A stretch of DNA of 64,000 nt from Comamonas fluminis (GCF_019186805.1 NZ_CP066783.1:3113501-3177500); one strand, 5' to 3'; shown: positions 39,269 to 48,401, numbered from the stretch's first letter. The notes: a model not told the origin generated them from the letters alone. Program-made: numbers and translations.

Positions 39269-40765
39269 ATGCCAGCAATATCCCCCACCACACTGGACTG
39301 GAAACAGTTTGAACAGTCTCTGTTCGACATCTACTGGCGGGACGTGCAGGCTTTTCTGGCCGCACACCCTGATGACACCTTCTACGCCTTCGCGCTGAGC
39401 GGCTTGTACCGCGAGGAAGATGGCCCTATCTATCTGCCCACGCTGGCCGCCAATAGCGAACAGGCTTATGCCGAAGTACTGGCCTCGTACCAGAAAAAAG
39501 GCATTTCCGAATTTTCGGCGGACGCAGGCCAGCTCGGCAGTCTGCGCTGGAACCCCGCCGACTGGAGCTGGGAAGAGCTTGATATCAATTCGGAGGGTTC
39601 CGCCTTCCAGCAGCTCAACGATGCCTTGATTGCAGAAGCCAACAGCAGCACACCTGCCCACTGGCTGCGCGCCGAGGCGCGCCTGCTCAAGGTGCTGATC
39701 AGCATTTGCAAGGCACTGACCAAGGCCTGCAAAAAATCCGCTTCGGCCAGTCAGTTGAGTCCTCAGTTTGCTGTGCTGTTGATCACACTCGACGACGAGG
39801 AAAGCGAGCAACTGGCACGCCAGAGCCTGGGCGAACCCCTGTTTCTGAAACTGTTCCCCAGTCACGATAAAGACGCGCAAAGGCGTTACCGGATTGCCGC
39901 CCTGCCCATTGCGCAGCAGCTGCAATATCACCTGGCCTGCCTGCAAGGCGTGGCGCTTGAGGAGCTGGGCCTGAGCGCACAAGACACATCGCTGCTGGGC
40001 GAGGAAGCCGAGACCGCGCTGCTGAGCATGGACCACGCCCTGGTGGCCCATGCACTGCTGCCAGTGCTGTCCAGGCCCCAAGCGCAATGGCGCGCCGCCA
40101 TGATGCTGGCCCAGATGGCCTGGCATGACGAAGCGGTGCTGGCCGCGCTGCGCCAGCAGGTGCAGCAGCCGCTGAAGCAGCGTTCTGAAGAAAGTGGCCG
40201 CAACTGGTGCGCCAGTGCATTGGGGGCCATCGGCGATCAGGACTGGCTGCTGCAGCAAGTCAGCACAGTGGCCCTGCCTGCCGAGCGAATTGCGCAAGGC
40301 ATTGCCCACCCCTACCGCGCCTGGAACAGCAAGCCGGGCACCACCGCCCTGCACTTGAACTATGCGCCGCTGGAACAGGCCTTGAGCCTGAACCATCAGG
40401 CACTGACAGCAGCGCTGGGCGAAGAGCTGGCGCCCGGCACAGGCTTTTGCAGCTTGCGCAGTGCCGATCTGGATGAAGCCATTCTCGGCCTGCAGTCACC
40501 ACATCTGCTGGTGCGTGTGCATGCGGCCTGCATCATGGGCGAGCGCAGCCTGGGTGCTGCCGCAGGCAAACGCATCATTGCCGCACTGGCACAGGCCTTG
40601 AGGCGGGACGATAACGAGGATGTGCGCTACCAGGCCATGCTGGGCTTGCAGGACTGGAAAAAAGCCAGCATCAGCCAACTGGCCGAAATTCAGCATGCCG
40701 CCAAGCATGACGCGAGCGAAAACGTTCGTGAACTGGCACAGGAATGGCTGGACGAATACTGCTGA
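39269..40765 (+). CDS. DUF4303/HEAT-repeat protein
   Basis: About 498 residues. The first ~170 resemble DUF4303 (FEQSLFDIYWRDVQAFLAAHPDDTFYAFALSGLYREED...LPTLAANSEQAYAEV). The rest is an alpha-helical HEAT-like repeat array (VLSRPQAQWRAAMMLAQMAWHDEAVLAALRQQ, LVRVHAACIMGERSLGA, DDNEDVRYQAMLGLQDW). No signal peptide or catalytic motif is seen. DUF4303 members are often found among immunity proteins of polymorphic toxin or type VI effector loci, but there is no toxin gene here. ATG at 39257 is an alternative start. It stands just 15 bp after metY and 29 bp before a hydrolase, so the genes may be cotranscribed. Confidence 0.7.
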   Translation: MPAISPTTLDWKQFEQSLFDIYWRDVQAFLAAHPDDTFYAFALSGLYREEDGPIYLPTLAANSEQAYAEVLASYQKKGISEFSADAGQLGSLRWNPADWSWEELDINSEGSAFQQLNDALIAEANSSTPAHWLRAEARLLKVLISICKALTKACKKSASASQLSPQFAVLLITLDDEESEQLARQSLGEPLFLKLFPSHDKDAQRRYRIAALPIAQQLQYHLACLQGVALEELGLSAQDTSLLGEEAETALLSMDHALVAHALLPVLSRPQAQWRAAMMLAQMAWHDEAVLAALRQQVQQPLKQRSEESGRNWCASALGAIGDQDWLLQQVSTVALPAERIAQGIAHPYRAWNSKPGTTALHLNYAPLEQALSLNHQALTAALGEELAPGTGFCSLRSADLDEAILGLQSPHLLVRVHAACIMGERSLGAAAGKRIIAALAQALRRDDNEDVRYQAMLGLQDWKKASISQLAEIQHAAKHDASENVRELAQEWLDEYC

Positions 40766-40794
40766 ACACACGAAAAACAGAATCGGAGACAGAC

Positions 40795-41607
40795 ATGCAA
40801 ATCAATGTGCAAGGCGCTGACATCTACGCCTACTCCGGCGGCAAGCCGTTCGACGCGGCCAAGCCCACCGCCATCTTTATCCACGGCGTGCTGTGCGACC
40901 ACAGTGTGTGGGCGCTGCAAAGCCGCTACATGGCCAACCACGGCTGGAACGTGCTGGCCATTGACCTGCCCGGCCATTGCAAAAGCGGCGGCGCAGCCCC
41001 CAAAACCGTGGAAGACGCTGCCGCCTTTATCGGCCAGTTGATGGATGCAGCAGGCGTGAAAAAAGCCGCGCTGATAGGCCACAGCTGGGGCAGCCTCATT
41101 GCCATGGAAGCCGCCGCCACATTGAAAGAACGCATCAGCCATCTGGTGCTGGTGGGCACGGCTTTTCCGATGAAGGTATCGCCGGCCTTGCTGGAATCGG
41201 CACTCGCCACGCCCGAAAAAGCCATCGCCATGGTCAACACCTTCTCGCGCGCCACGCTGTCGCCGCCCAATGGCGCCGGCAGCTGGGTGTTTGGCGCCGG
41301 CATGGCCCTGGGCCGTCGCGTGCTGGCCAGCAACAGCACCGTGAACCTGCTGCACGCAGGCTTTACCGCCTGCGACAGCTACGCCGGTGGCGAGGCGGCC
41401 ATGGCTTCCATCACCTGCCCCGTGCTGTTTGTGATTGGCGAGCAGGACCAGATGACGCCGCCCAAGGCCGCCAAGGGTTTGATCAATGCCGCCAAGGCCG
41501 CTGGCAAGTCGGTCAAGGTGCAGATGATTCCGAATGGTCACAATCAGATGTCAGAGTCGCCCGATGCCACCTTGTTTGCCATTCGTGATTTTTTGAAGAC
41601 GCCATGA
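40795..41607 (+). CDS. Alpha/beta hydrolase
   Basis: A 270-residue alpha/beta-fold hydrolase. The oxyanion region FIHGVLCDHSVW, nucleophile elbow GHSWGSL (Ser), acid in VIGEQDQMTPP and His in PNGHNQMSE complete the triad. The substrate is unknown; soluble, no signal peptide. I use ATG at 40795 with CGGAGAC upstream. It overlaps the next gene by 4 bp (ATGA), so the two are coupled. Confidence 0.85.
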   Translation: MQINVQGADIYAYSGGKPFDAAKPTAIFIHGVLCDHSVWALQSRYMANHGWNVLAIDLPGHCKSGGAAPKTVEDAAAFIGQLMDAAGVKKAALIGHSWGSLIAMEAAATLKERISHLVLVGTAFPMKVSPALLESALATPEKAIAMVNTFSRATLSPPNGAGSWVFGAGMALGRRVLASNSTVNLLHAGFTACDSYAGGEAAMASITCPVLFVIGEQDQMTPPKAAKGLINAAKAAGKSVKVQMIPNGHNQMSESPDATLFAIRDFLKTP

Positions 41608-42497
41608 CCCAAACCTTCCAGCACCGCGGCCAACTGGCCGCAGCCACCGCCGAGTGGGCCAAGATCCCGCTCACAGGTCTAACACCCAGACGTACTCTCA
41701 ATCTCGCCGATAAAAAAGCCGACTGGAAAGAGGCGTTGGGCATGCTCAGGCGCTTTGCCAATAGCTATGAGTACAAAGAGCCGCTGGATGATTCTGATGC
41801 CTACATCGCACTCACCAACTACGAAAAATGGAAAGAAATGGGCGAGGAAGCCTGCTCGCTGCTGATGTATGGCATTGACCTGGGTCTGAGCGGCGATGTG
41901 CTGCGCCCCATTTATCAAGAAATCGCAGCGCTGTATTGCGATATGGGGGCCTTGCATCAGCAAGCCATCACCGGCATGACACAGGAGACAGGCGAGGACT
42001 ATGGTGTCGCAGCCCCCATCGAGACCCGCACCAATGAATATCGCATTGCCGTGACCTTGCTGTCGCTGGCTAACTTGCTGGATGCGCAGGACGATGTGCC
42101 AGCCATTGATGAACATGTGCTGGCCTTCGATACCGACCAGTTGCTGGACTATCTGTGCGTGGGCGGCTTGCAGTTGCAAGAGTTCAGCGAGGAGCTGTTT
42201 CACAAACGCCCTTACGGTGCCATGAAGCCATTTTTTGAGCAGCTCGAAGCGCTACCTGACCCACTTGTGCCCTATCTGCAAAACCAGTACACCGAGTTTT
42301 TCAAGCTCTCGCCCAAGCAGCAGAAAAAAGGCGGCGAGTGGCTGGGCACAGGCCCCTGGGCGCTGGAAGTGGGTGCGCTGTCCGTGCTCTATGGCTGGGA
42401 TGACACGGCGCTGCGCAGCTGCGCCCGCTACCCCGCCGACCTGGTGGACTATGCGCGATCACGCATTGCACAGACTGCTGATTCAGGCGACGCCTGA
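41604..42497 (+). CDS. PoNi-like (DUF1911-type) protein, possible immunity factor
   Basis: 297 residues, cytosolic and helical. The C-terminal part, with EWLGTGPWALEVGALSVLYGWDD followed by CARYPADLVDYAR, resembles the DUF1911 domain of PoNi proteins, which neutralise PoNe-type DNase toxins of type VI and other secretion systems. The N-terminal half (DWKEALGMLRRFANSYEY, DAYIALTNYEKWKEMGEEACSLLMYGIDLG) fits the paired DUF1910-type region. No toxin gene is adjacent. It is coupled to the upstream hydrolase and lies near a DUF4303 protein, another domain found in immunity proteins. The assignment is by pattern memory and needs a profile search. It overlaps the convergent hydrolase gene by 15 bp. 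Confidence 0.55.
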   Translation: MTQTFQHRGQLAAATAEWAKIPLTGLTPRRTLNLADKKADWKEALGMLRRFANSYEYKEPLDDSDAYIALTNYEKWKEMGEEACSLLMYGIDLGLSGDVLRPIYQEIAALYCDMGALHQQAITGMTQETGEDYGVAAPIETRTNEYRIAVTLLSLANLLDAQDDVPAIDEHVLAFDTDQLLDYLCVGGLQLQEFSEELFHKRPYGAMKPFFEQLEALPDPLVPYLQNQYTEFFKLSPKQQKKGGEWLGTGPWALEVGALSVLYGWDDTALRSCARYPADLVDYARSRIAQTADSGDA

Positions 42498-43295
42498 AAG
42501 AAAGCGTGCAATACGGCCTGTGATGCGCTCGGGCAACTCGCGGTGCGGCACATGACCTCCACCGGCGATGATTTCCACTTCGCCAGGGCCTTGCGCCCAT
42601 TCGCAGATGTTTTCGGGGTGCACCAGAGAGCCGAATTCATCCAACTCGCCATGAATGGCCAGCACCGGGCAGTGCACCTGCTTCAAGGCTGCATCCAGCC
42701 GGTAATGCGCAAAAGGCGCGCTCAGCCAGGTATCAACCCAGGCTGACAGCACCCAGGCCGCTTTATCGCCGTGATAGCGCCCCAGCCGTTCCACCTGCCC
42801 AGGCTGGGCAAAGTTGTCGCGCGCTGCGCGAATACCTTGCAGCGTGCGGTCTTCCACAAAGCTCTGGGCCGATTCGGTAATCAAGGCCTTGCACTGCTGC
42901 GGATAGGCCGCTGCCACCATGCAGGCCATGCCACCGCCCACGCTGTGCCCCAGCATGACAAAAGCATCCAGCCCCAGCGCCTGGTGAATGGGCGCAAAAC
43001 CCGCATGCACCTCGTTTTCCACAAACTGGGGCTGCAGCTGATGCGGGTTGGCATCAGACTGACCAAAGCCCAAGCGGTCATAGGCGATGACTTCGCGGCC
43101 TGTGGCGGCGGCCAGCTGTTCGGGAAATTCACGCCACAGCGCCACGCTGCCCAGCGAGTCATGCATCAGCACAATCGGCGCCTTGGCGCCCGCATCGGGC
43201 TGCCAGCGCTTGACATAAAGCGCGCCGTCTGGCGTTGCGACCTGGGTCTCGCTGATGTGAATCGACGTAGCTGATGGAGAGTCGTGATCGGACAT
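42483..43295 (-). CDS. Alpha/beta hydrolase
   Basis: A 270-residue alpha/beta hydrolase. It shows IVLMHDSLGSVALWREFPEQLA, VIAYDRLGFGQSD, the nucleophile elbow LGHSVGGGMAC (Ser), VLAIHGELDEFG (acid) and GGGHVPHRE (His), so the triad is intact. It resembles proline iminopeptidase or ester hydrolase relatives; the substrate is unknown. ATG at 43295 (MSDHDSPS) is preferred; ATG at 43322 is possible and neither has a strong ribosome binding site. The 223 bp upstream to the next gene hold nothing clear. Confidence 0.83.
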   Translation of the reverse strand: MSDHDSPSATSIHISETQVATPDGALYVKRWQPDAGAKAPIVLMHDSLGSVALWREFPEQLAAATGREVIAYDRLGFGQSDANPHQLQPQFVENEVHAGFAPIHQALGLDAFVMLGHSVGGGMACMVAAAYPQQCKALITESAQSFVEDRTLQGIRAARDNFAQPGQVERLGRYHGDKAAWVLSAWVDTWLSAPFAHYRLDAALKQVHCPVLAIHGELDEFGSLVHPENICEWAQGPGEVEIIAGGGHVPHRELPERITGRIARFLSGVA

Positions 43296-43545
43296 GGGCG
43301 GCAATCCGGTAAAAGTGGGCATTGAGCAAAAGCTTCAGCAACAAAAGTAGCACCCCACGCTGAACCAGTGCGGGCTGCATGCCAATCTGGCTGTATCTGC
43401 ATCGAGGTTGGCAGATTCTGTAGCCTGCACTGCCGCAGCCACTGTCCTGCAAGTGACCACGGCAGGCCTGAGGGAGCACTTACCCGCTAGCTCCACACCA
43501 GCGCCAGCTGTATAAAAAAGCCTTGCCAAACAACGAGGTGCTGCC

Positions 43546-43896
43546 ATGTCCCAGACTACGACCTCCGCGATGGACGCCAGCGCAGCTGTCGATCCGCGTG
43601 CGTTCAAGAGCTTTGCCGAGTTCTACCCTTTCTACCTGGGTGAGCACAGCAACACCACCTGCCGACGCCTGCATTTCGTGGGCACCAGCCTGTCGCTGCT
43701 GTTTTTGCTGGCGCTGTTTGTGACGGGCAACTGGTGGTATTTGCTGGCCGGGCTGGTATGTGGTTATGCCTTTGCCTGGGTGGGGCACTTTGGCTTTGAA
43801 AAAAATCGGCCCGCCAGTTTCAAGCGCCCGCTCTACAGCTTCATGGGTGACTGGATGATGTGGCGCGATATTTTGCTGGGCCGCATCAAGATGTAG
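43546..43896 (+). CDS. Mpo1-like (DUF962) membrane protein
   Basis: 116 residues with the DUF962/Mpo1 pattern: FAEFYPFYLGEHSNTTCRRLHFVGT, two hydrophobic helices (about residues 48-62 and 67-85), and WVGHFGFEKNRPASFKRPLYSFMGDWMMW. The yeast member is an iron dioxygenase acting on 2-hydroxy fatty acids; the conserved His residues (in LHFVGT and GHFGFEKN) are here too, but bacterial function is not established. ATG at 43546 follows an AACGAGGTG segment. It converges on the acyl-CoA synthetase gene. Confidence 0.85.
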   Translation: MSQTTTSAMDASAAVDPRAFKSFAEFYPFYLGEHSNTTCRRLHFVGTSLSLLFLLALFVTGNWWYLLAGLVCGYAFAWVGHFGFEKNRPASFKRPLYSFMGDWMMWRDILLGRIKM

Positions 43897-43910
43897 AGCC
43901 TGTGCAGCCA

Positions 43911-43950
43911 CAAAAAACAAACGGGCTTGAACACAATCAAGCCCGTTTGC
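43911..43950. terminator. Terminator between Mpo1-like gene and acyl-CoA synthetase gene
   Basis: Perfect stem CAAACGGGCTTGA/TCAAGCCCGTTTG with loop ACACAA. On the minus strand it is followed by TTTTTTG, so it fits best as terminator of the acyl-CoA synthetase gene. Confidence 0.85.
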
Positions 43951-43967
43951 ATTGGTGAAACAGCAGC

Positions 43968-45812
43968 TCAGCCTATGCGGCGATTGCCATAGATGCTCTC
44001 AATTTCAGAGACATAGCGCTCCACAATCGGCTGGCGCTTGACCTTGAGCGTGGGGGTGAGCAGCTGGTTTTCCACACTCCATGGCTCCAGCGTCAGCAGC
44101 AGCGCACGCGGCTGGGCGTAGCTGGGGAAATCTGCGCTCAGGGCTTGCAGGCGTTTGAGCAGGGTCTGCACCACCACCGGCTGGCGCAGCGTCTCGGGGT
44201 TGTGTGCTTCCCAGCCTTGCTCCTTGGCAAACAAGGCCCAGGTTTCGGCATTGAGCACGGCAATGGCGCTGATGTATGGGCGATGATCGCCCAGCACCAT
44301 GATCTGCTCGATCAGCGGATCGGCCAGCAGCGCAAGCTCCAGATCGGCAGGGGAAATTTTCTCGCCAGTCGAGGTGACGATGATTTCCTTGATGCGCCCC
44401 ATCAGGCGAATCCGCCCCTTGACGATCTCTGCCTGGTCACCCGTGCGCAACCAGCCATCGGCCGTAAAGGCAGCCGCAGTTTCTTCGGGGCGCTTCCAGT
44501 AGCCTTTCATCACAATGGGGCCACGCACCTGCAACTCGTGCTGTTCGCCAATGCGAATCTCCACATCCTGCAAAGGCGCACCCACCGTGGCGGGGTCGTT
44601 GCAGTCCAGTGTGACGACCGAAATCACCGGTGTGGTTTCCGTCATGCCATAGCCTTGCAGCAGGGGCACATCCAGCGCCAGAAAATCCTTGGCCGTGCTT
44701 TGCGGAATAGCCGCACCACCCGTGATGGCCATGCGCACGCAGCCACCAAAAATATCGGCAATCTGCTGGCTCAGCTGGGCATGGGCCGCAGGCGCGGGCG
44801 TGCCAATCAGCGATGCATCGTGCTTGTGCAGATCGGTGATGTCCTGGCGCGCACAGAAATTGGCCCAGCCCCATGCAATGGCTGCGTAGTAAGCCTCGCG
44901 CTCGGGCTGCGGGCCAGCCAGAATTTTTTCCAGCATCCTGGCATGCACTCGCTCATAGATGCGGGGCACGCAGACCAAAATGGTGGGCTTTTCGGTCAGC
45001 ATGTCCTGCATCAGCAGCGCGGCAGATCTTGCATACGAGGTGCAGGCGCCGCTGGCAATGGCCAGGTAGTAGCCCACGGTGCGCTCAAAGGTGTGCGAGA
45101 GCGGCAAAAAGGACAGAAAGCGGTCGTCCTCGCGGGGCTGCACACGCTGCGCAAACGCCGAGACATCGGCCATCACATTGGCGTGGGTCAGCATCACGCC
45201 CTTGGGGCGGCCCGTGGTGCCCGAGGTGTAGACGATGGCAGCCACATCTTCAGGCTCTGGCAAGGCGGGCGCAGGCTTGCCCGCCATGGCTTGGCCTTCC
45301 TTGAGCCAGTCGGCCAGCGCCAGCACACGTGGCTGGCTGGCATCGGCCTGCACAGGCTGCGCCAGATCGGCCACCACCACGGTTTTCAGATGGCTCATCG
45401 CGTAGCCGGTGGCACGCAGGCGTTCCCACTGGCCGAGACTAGCCAGCACCAGCAGGCTGATTTCAGCGTTATCAAAAATATAGGCAATGCTGGCCGGGTT
45501 GTCAGTGGTGTGCACCGGCACAGAAACCACGCCCATCTGCAGCGCGGCCTGATCGGTGCACATGGCGTTGACGCTGTTGGGCAGCCAGATGCCGATATGG
45601 TCGCCGTGCTGCAGCCCGCTTTGCTGCATGGCGGCGCGAAAGCGCATGACGGCAGCGCCAGCCTCGCCCCAGCTCAGCGAACGCCAGGGCTGGTCTTTGT
45701 CAACAAATTCACGGTAGGCGGGCAAGTCTGGCGTGGCCACCATGCGTGCCTGAAACATGTGGGCCAGGCTGCGCTGCTGCCGGGGTTGGGAGACAGATTG
45801 GCTCATGAGCAA
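43968..45812 (-). CDS. Long-chain acyl-CoA synthetase (AMP-forming)
   Basis: Activates a fatty acid to acyl-CoA via an acyl-AMP. The P-loop-like motif AAIVYTSGTTGRPKGVMLTHANV, the GYGMTETTPVIS motif, YWKRPEETAAAFTADGWLRTGDQAE and the C-terminal hinge/Lys region MGRIKEIIVTSTGEKISPADLE are all present. The 614 residues match FadD15-like, AMP-binding enzymes of the long-chain branch. The first residues (MLM then SQSVSQP) give two possible ATGs six bases apart. It is a single gene with a 220-bp gap upstream. Confidence 0.92.
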   Translation of the reverse strand: MLMSQSVSQPRQQRSLAHMFQARMVATPDLPAYREFVDKDQPWRSLSWGEAGAAVMRFRAAMQQSGLQHGDHIGIWLPNSVNAMCTDQAALQMGVVSVPVHTTDNPASIAYIFDNAEISLLVLASLGQWERLRATGYAMSHLKTVVVADLAQPVQADASQPRVLALADWLKEGQAMAGKPAPALPEPEDVAAIVYTSGTTGRPKGVMLTHANVMADVSAFAQRVQPREDDRFLSFLPLSHTFERTVGYYLAIASGACTSYARSAALLMQDMLTEKPTILVCVPRIYERVHARMLEKILAGPQPEREAYYAAIAWGWANFCARQDITDLHKHDASLIGTPAPAAHAQLSQQIADIFGGCVRMAITGGAAIPQSTAKDFLALDVPLLQGYGMTETTPVISVVTLDCNDPATVGAPLQDVEIRIGEQHELQVRGPIVMKGYWKRPEETAAAFTADGWLRTGDQAEIVKGRIRLMGRIKEIIVTSTGEKISPADLELALLADPLIEQIMVLGDHRPYISAIAVLNAETWALFAKEQGWEAHNPETLRQPVVVQTLLKRLQALSADFPSYAQPRALLLTLEPWSVENQLLTPTLKVKRQPIVERYVSEIESIYGNRRIG

Positions 45813-46008
45813 TCAAAAAATCAATGCCACAAAGCACAGCCCGGAGCGAGGCTCTGGCTGCACCAGCAGGCATGGGTGAAATCTGGCCGCAGGCAAGCCC
45901 TGCGGGGCGGCGAGTATCCAGCGTCTGGATACCTGAATGCCTTTATTGTGCGCTGCCTTACCCAGCAGCGCTTATCTGCTATCAATTATCTAGCTTGAAA
46001 CCACTGTG

Positions 46009-46048
46009 TATTCATAGAATTCGGGTGTTTTCTCAAACTCTATGAATA
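46009..46048. repeat. Inverted repeat TATTCATAGA across the yihY stop
   Basis: TATTCATAGA (46009-46018) and TCTATGAATA (46039-46048) are perfect inverse copies around a 20-base loop that contains the yihY stop codon. It may form a terminator-like hairpin. The same core also appears at about 17729 and 53239. Confidence 0.5.
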
Positions 46049-47808
46049 TCCGCTGCAGGCGCGGCAATCAGCTCGGCCAGGCTCATGGAATCAATCTGGG
46101 CGCGCTGCCACAGCGGCTCTGTGGCGGGCGTAGGGGCTAGCAGCAAGGCCTGAACCAGCGGCTCCACCAACGTTCTGTGCGGGTCCACCAGCAGCACATA
46201 GCGCGGCTCGGTGCTCTCCAGCGAGACATAGGCATCCGGCGGCTGCACCGCGCCCACCCAGTCCAGCTTGGCCAGCGCCTGCAGCACGGGCTGAATTTGC
46301 GCCGCCTCAATGCGCAGGCGCCGCGATAGCTGGCGCACAAACAGGCCTTTATGTGGCAGCTCACGCTCAGCCGCCAGGCATTGCAGCACTTCCACAGCCA
46401 GCTCAAACTGCCAGCCACGATGGCCCGTGAGCCGCTCTACCCCGCTGAGCACGGTGGGCAGATAAGCCGTCACCAACGCACCCAGCAGCACAATGCTCCA
46501 GGCCACATACATCCAGATCAGCAAGATGGGCAGCGTGGCAAATGCGCCGTAAATCACCGAGTAGGTGGGCACTGATGACAGGTAAATACCCAGCACCTTC
46601 TTAGCCACTTCCATGAACACTGCGACAAAAACGCCACCCACCCAGGCATGGCGCCAGCGCACCGGCGTATTGGGCACATAGTGATAAAGCCCCGCCATGC
46701 CAGCGGCCAACACCATGAACTCAATGGAGTCAAAGACAAAGCGCAGGCTCTCCGGCAAGGCATTGACCAGGCCCTTGGATGCAGACATCACATAGGACGA
46801 CAGCACCAGACTCAAACCCAGCACCAGCGGCCCCAGCGTGATGGCGGCCCAGTAAATCAGCACGCGCTGGCCCAGCGGCCTGAGCTGGCGCACGCGCCAG
46901 ATGTTGTTGAGCGTGCGGTCAATCGTCAGGATCAAGGCAATGGCCGTGACCATCAGAATCGAAAAACCCACCAGCCCCAGCTGGCTGGCCTTGGACGCAA
47001 ACTGCGTGAGATAGCCCAGCACCTGGCGCGCAATGGTTTCGGGAATCAGGCTGTCCATCAGCCAGCGCTCCAGCACCTGCTGCACCTTGCCAAAAATCGG
47101 GAAGGCCGTGAACAAGGCCAGCGCCACGGTAAAAAACGGCACCAGCGCCAGCAGCGATGTGAAAGTGAGACTGCTGGCTGTCACGCCCAGCCGGTCTTCC
47201 TTGAACCGCTCGCGCAGCACCTGTGCGGTATTGCGCCAGGGAAAGGTCTGCATGCGCTGCTGCACGCGCCGGCTCTTGCGATGCAGCTGGTATTTCAGCT
47301 CCTCACGGCTGGGCAGCTTGGATTGGGGGACTCGTGCCACCCAGTCCTTGCAGGCGGCGGCCAGATTCTGGGTTTTTCGCAGAGAATTCCGCTTGCGCTT
47401 TGCTCCTGAAACAGAAGCTGCCTGCGCTTGTGAATCAATCGCTTGCGGCTGATTTGACTCTGATTCTCTGCCCCAGCCCTGCTCTGGCGCGCTGAAATCG
47501 GCATGCGACGCTGCCTCGGCAGCAGGTGCAACAGTCTCCAGCACCGGTTCCTGTCGCGCGTCCAGGTTGTTCAGATGCGGCTCCTGGCGCTGCACAGACT
47601 CTTGCAGATGCTCTTGCTGCTGCTCTTGCGGTTGCTCTTGCGGTTGCTCTGGCTGCAGCAGTGATTGCTGCACGGCAGGCTGAATGGAAGATGGTTGCCC
47701 CCACCCTGCCGGCTGTGCCGCTGCAGGAGTTGATGCAGGTGCCGGTACTGATACAGGGCGCTGACCTTCCAGCGCTGCCCAGAACCCGGCTCTATCGTTC
47801 TTTTTCAT
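46033..47808 (-). CDS. YihY/BrkB-family inner membrane protein with Gln/Glu-rich N-terminus
   Basis: 591 residues. The C-terminal ~400 contain the YihY/virulence-factor BrkB domain with six predicted helices: LGVTASSLTFTSLLALVPFFTVALALF, LVGFSILMVTAIALILTIDRTLNNIWRV, LIYWAAITLGPLVLGLSLVLS and LPILLIWMYVAWSIVLLGALV. The function of this family is unclear; the old name RNase BN was a mistake. The first ~190 residues are a cytosolic, low-complexity region rich in Gln, Glu, Pro and Ala (QPQEQPQEQQQEHLQ), which is unusual for the family (typically 280-430 residues). I use ATG at 47808 with GGGAGG upstream. Confidence 0.88.
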   Translation of the reverse strand: MKKNDRAGFWAALEGQRPVSVPAPASTPAAAQPAGWGQPSSIQPAVQQSLLQPEQPQEQPQEQQQEHLQESVQRQEPHLNNLDARQEPVLETVAPAAEAASHADFSAPEQGWGRESESNQPQAIDSQAQAASVSGAKRKRNSLRKTQNLAAACKDWVARVPQSKLPSREELKYQLHRKSRRVQQRMQTFPWRNTAQVLRERFKEDRLGVTASSLTFTSLLALVPFFTVALALFTAFPIFGKVQQVLERWLMDSLIPETIARQVLGYLTQFASKASQLGLVGFSILMVTAIALILTIDRTLNNIWRVRQLRPLGQRVLIYWAAITLGPLVLGLSLVLSSYVMSASKGLVNALPESLRFVFDSIEFMVLAAGMAGLYHYVPNTPVRWRHAWVGGVFVAVFMEVAKKVLGIYLSSVPTYSVIYGAFATLPILLIWMYVAWSIVLLGALVTAYLPTVLSGVERLTGHRGWQFELAVEVLQCLAAERELPHKGLFVRQLSRRLRIEAAQIQPVLQALAKLDWVGAVQPPDAYVSLESTEPRYVLLVDPHRTLVEPLVQALLLAPTPATEPLWQRAQIDSMSLAELIAAPAADIHRV

Positions 47809-47912
47809 GACAGCCTCCCCAGAGGTGCCACACCAGCGAACGCGGGGCGACCAGAGCTGCGCCATATCAAACGCAGAATCGAAAAGAAATGTCCAGATTC
47901 AAAGGGAGCTGC

Positions 47913-47939
47913 CATGGCCGATATGATGCCATTGCTATG
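47913..47939 (+). CDS. Mini-ORF coupled to the DUF2069 gene
   Basis: Eight codons (MADMMPLL) with a strong AAAGGGAGC ribosome binding site. Its stop TGA overlaps the ATG of the DUF2069 gene (ATGA). The downstream gene has no ribosome binding site of its own, so the mini-ORF may deliver ribosomes to it. An alternative is that the real protein starts upstream at 47889. Confidence 0.35.
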
Positions 47940-48401
47940 ACCGACGCCCTCTCGCCCCAAGCCGCCGAAAACACTTCCTCACCAATCCAGCAGCCTGGCT
48001 CTGACGTGGCCGCCACCCGCTGGCTGGCCGTGGGAAGCCTGCTGGGGCTGATTGCGCTGTGCGTGGCCTGGGAGCTGTGGCTGGCCCCCGTGCGCAGCGG
48101 CGGCACGCTGCTGTATTTGAAAGCCTTGCCACTGGCCTTTGGTGTGATTGGCCTGCTCAAGCGCCGCATGTACACCTACCGCTGGCTAAGCCTGCTGGTG
48201 TGGCTGTATTTCACCGAAGGCGTGGTGCGTGCCTGGGGCGACCCGGCCCCCAGCCGCTGGCTGGCGCTGGGCGAAGTGCTGCTGTGCATCGTGCTCTTTG
48301 TTGCCTGCACGGCCCATGTGCGCCTGCGCCAGCGCGCCGTCAAAGCCGCAGCAACTACGGCAGCGGCAGCGGCTGCCGCAACGGCTACAACAGCGGCCTA
48401 A
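47937..48401 (+). CDS. DUF2069 membrane protein
   Basis: About 154 residues with four hydrophobic segments: WLAVGSLLGLIALCVAWELWL, TLLYLKALPLAFGVIGLL, WLSLLVWLYFTEGVVRAW and ALGEVLLCIVLFVACTAHV. This is the DUF2069 pattern (small inner membrane protein, role unknown). The C-terminus is a run of Ala and Thr. The start at 47937 (MTDALSPQ) gives normal length; ATG at 47889 would add 16 residues. It overlaps the convergent lysR gene by 4 bp. Confidence 0.8.
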   Translation: MTDALSPQAAENTSSPIQQPGSDVAATRWLAVGSLLGLIALCVAWELWLAPVRSGGTLLYLKALPLAFGVIGLLKRRMYTYRWLSLLVWLYFTEGVVRAWGDPAPSRWLALGEVLLCIVLFVACTAHVRLRQRAVKAAATTAAAAAAATATTAA

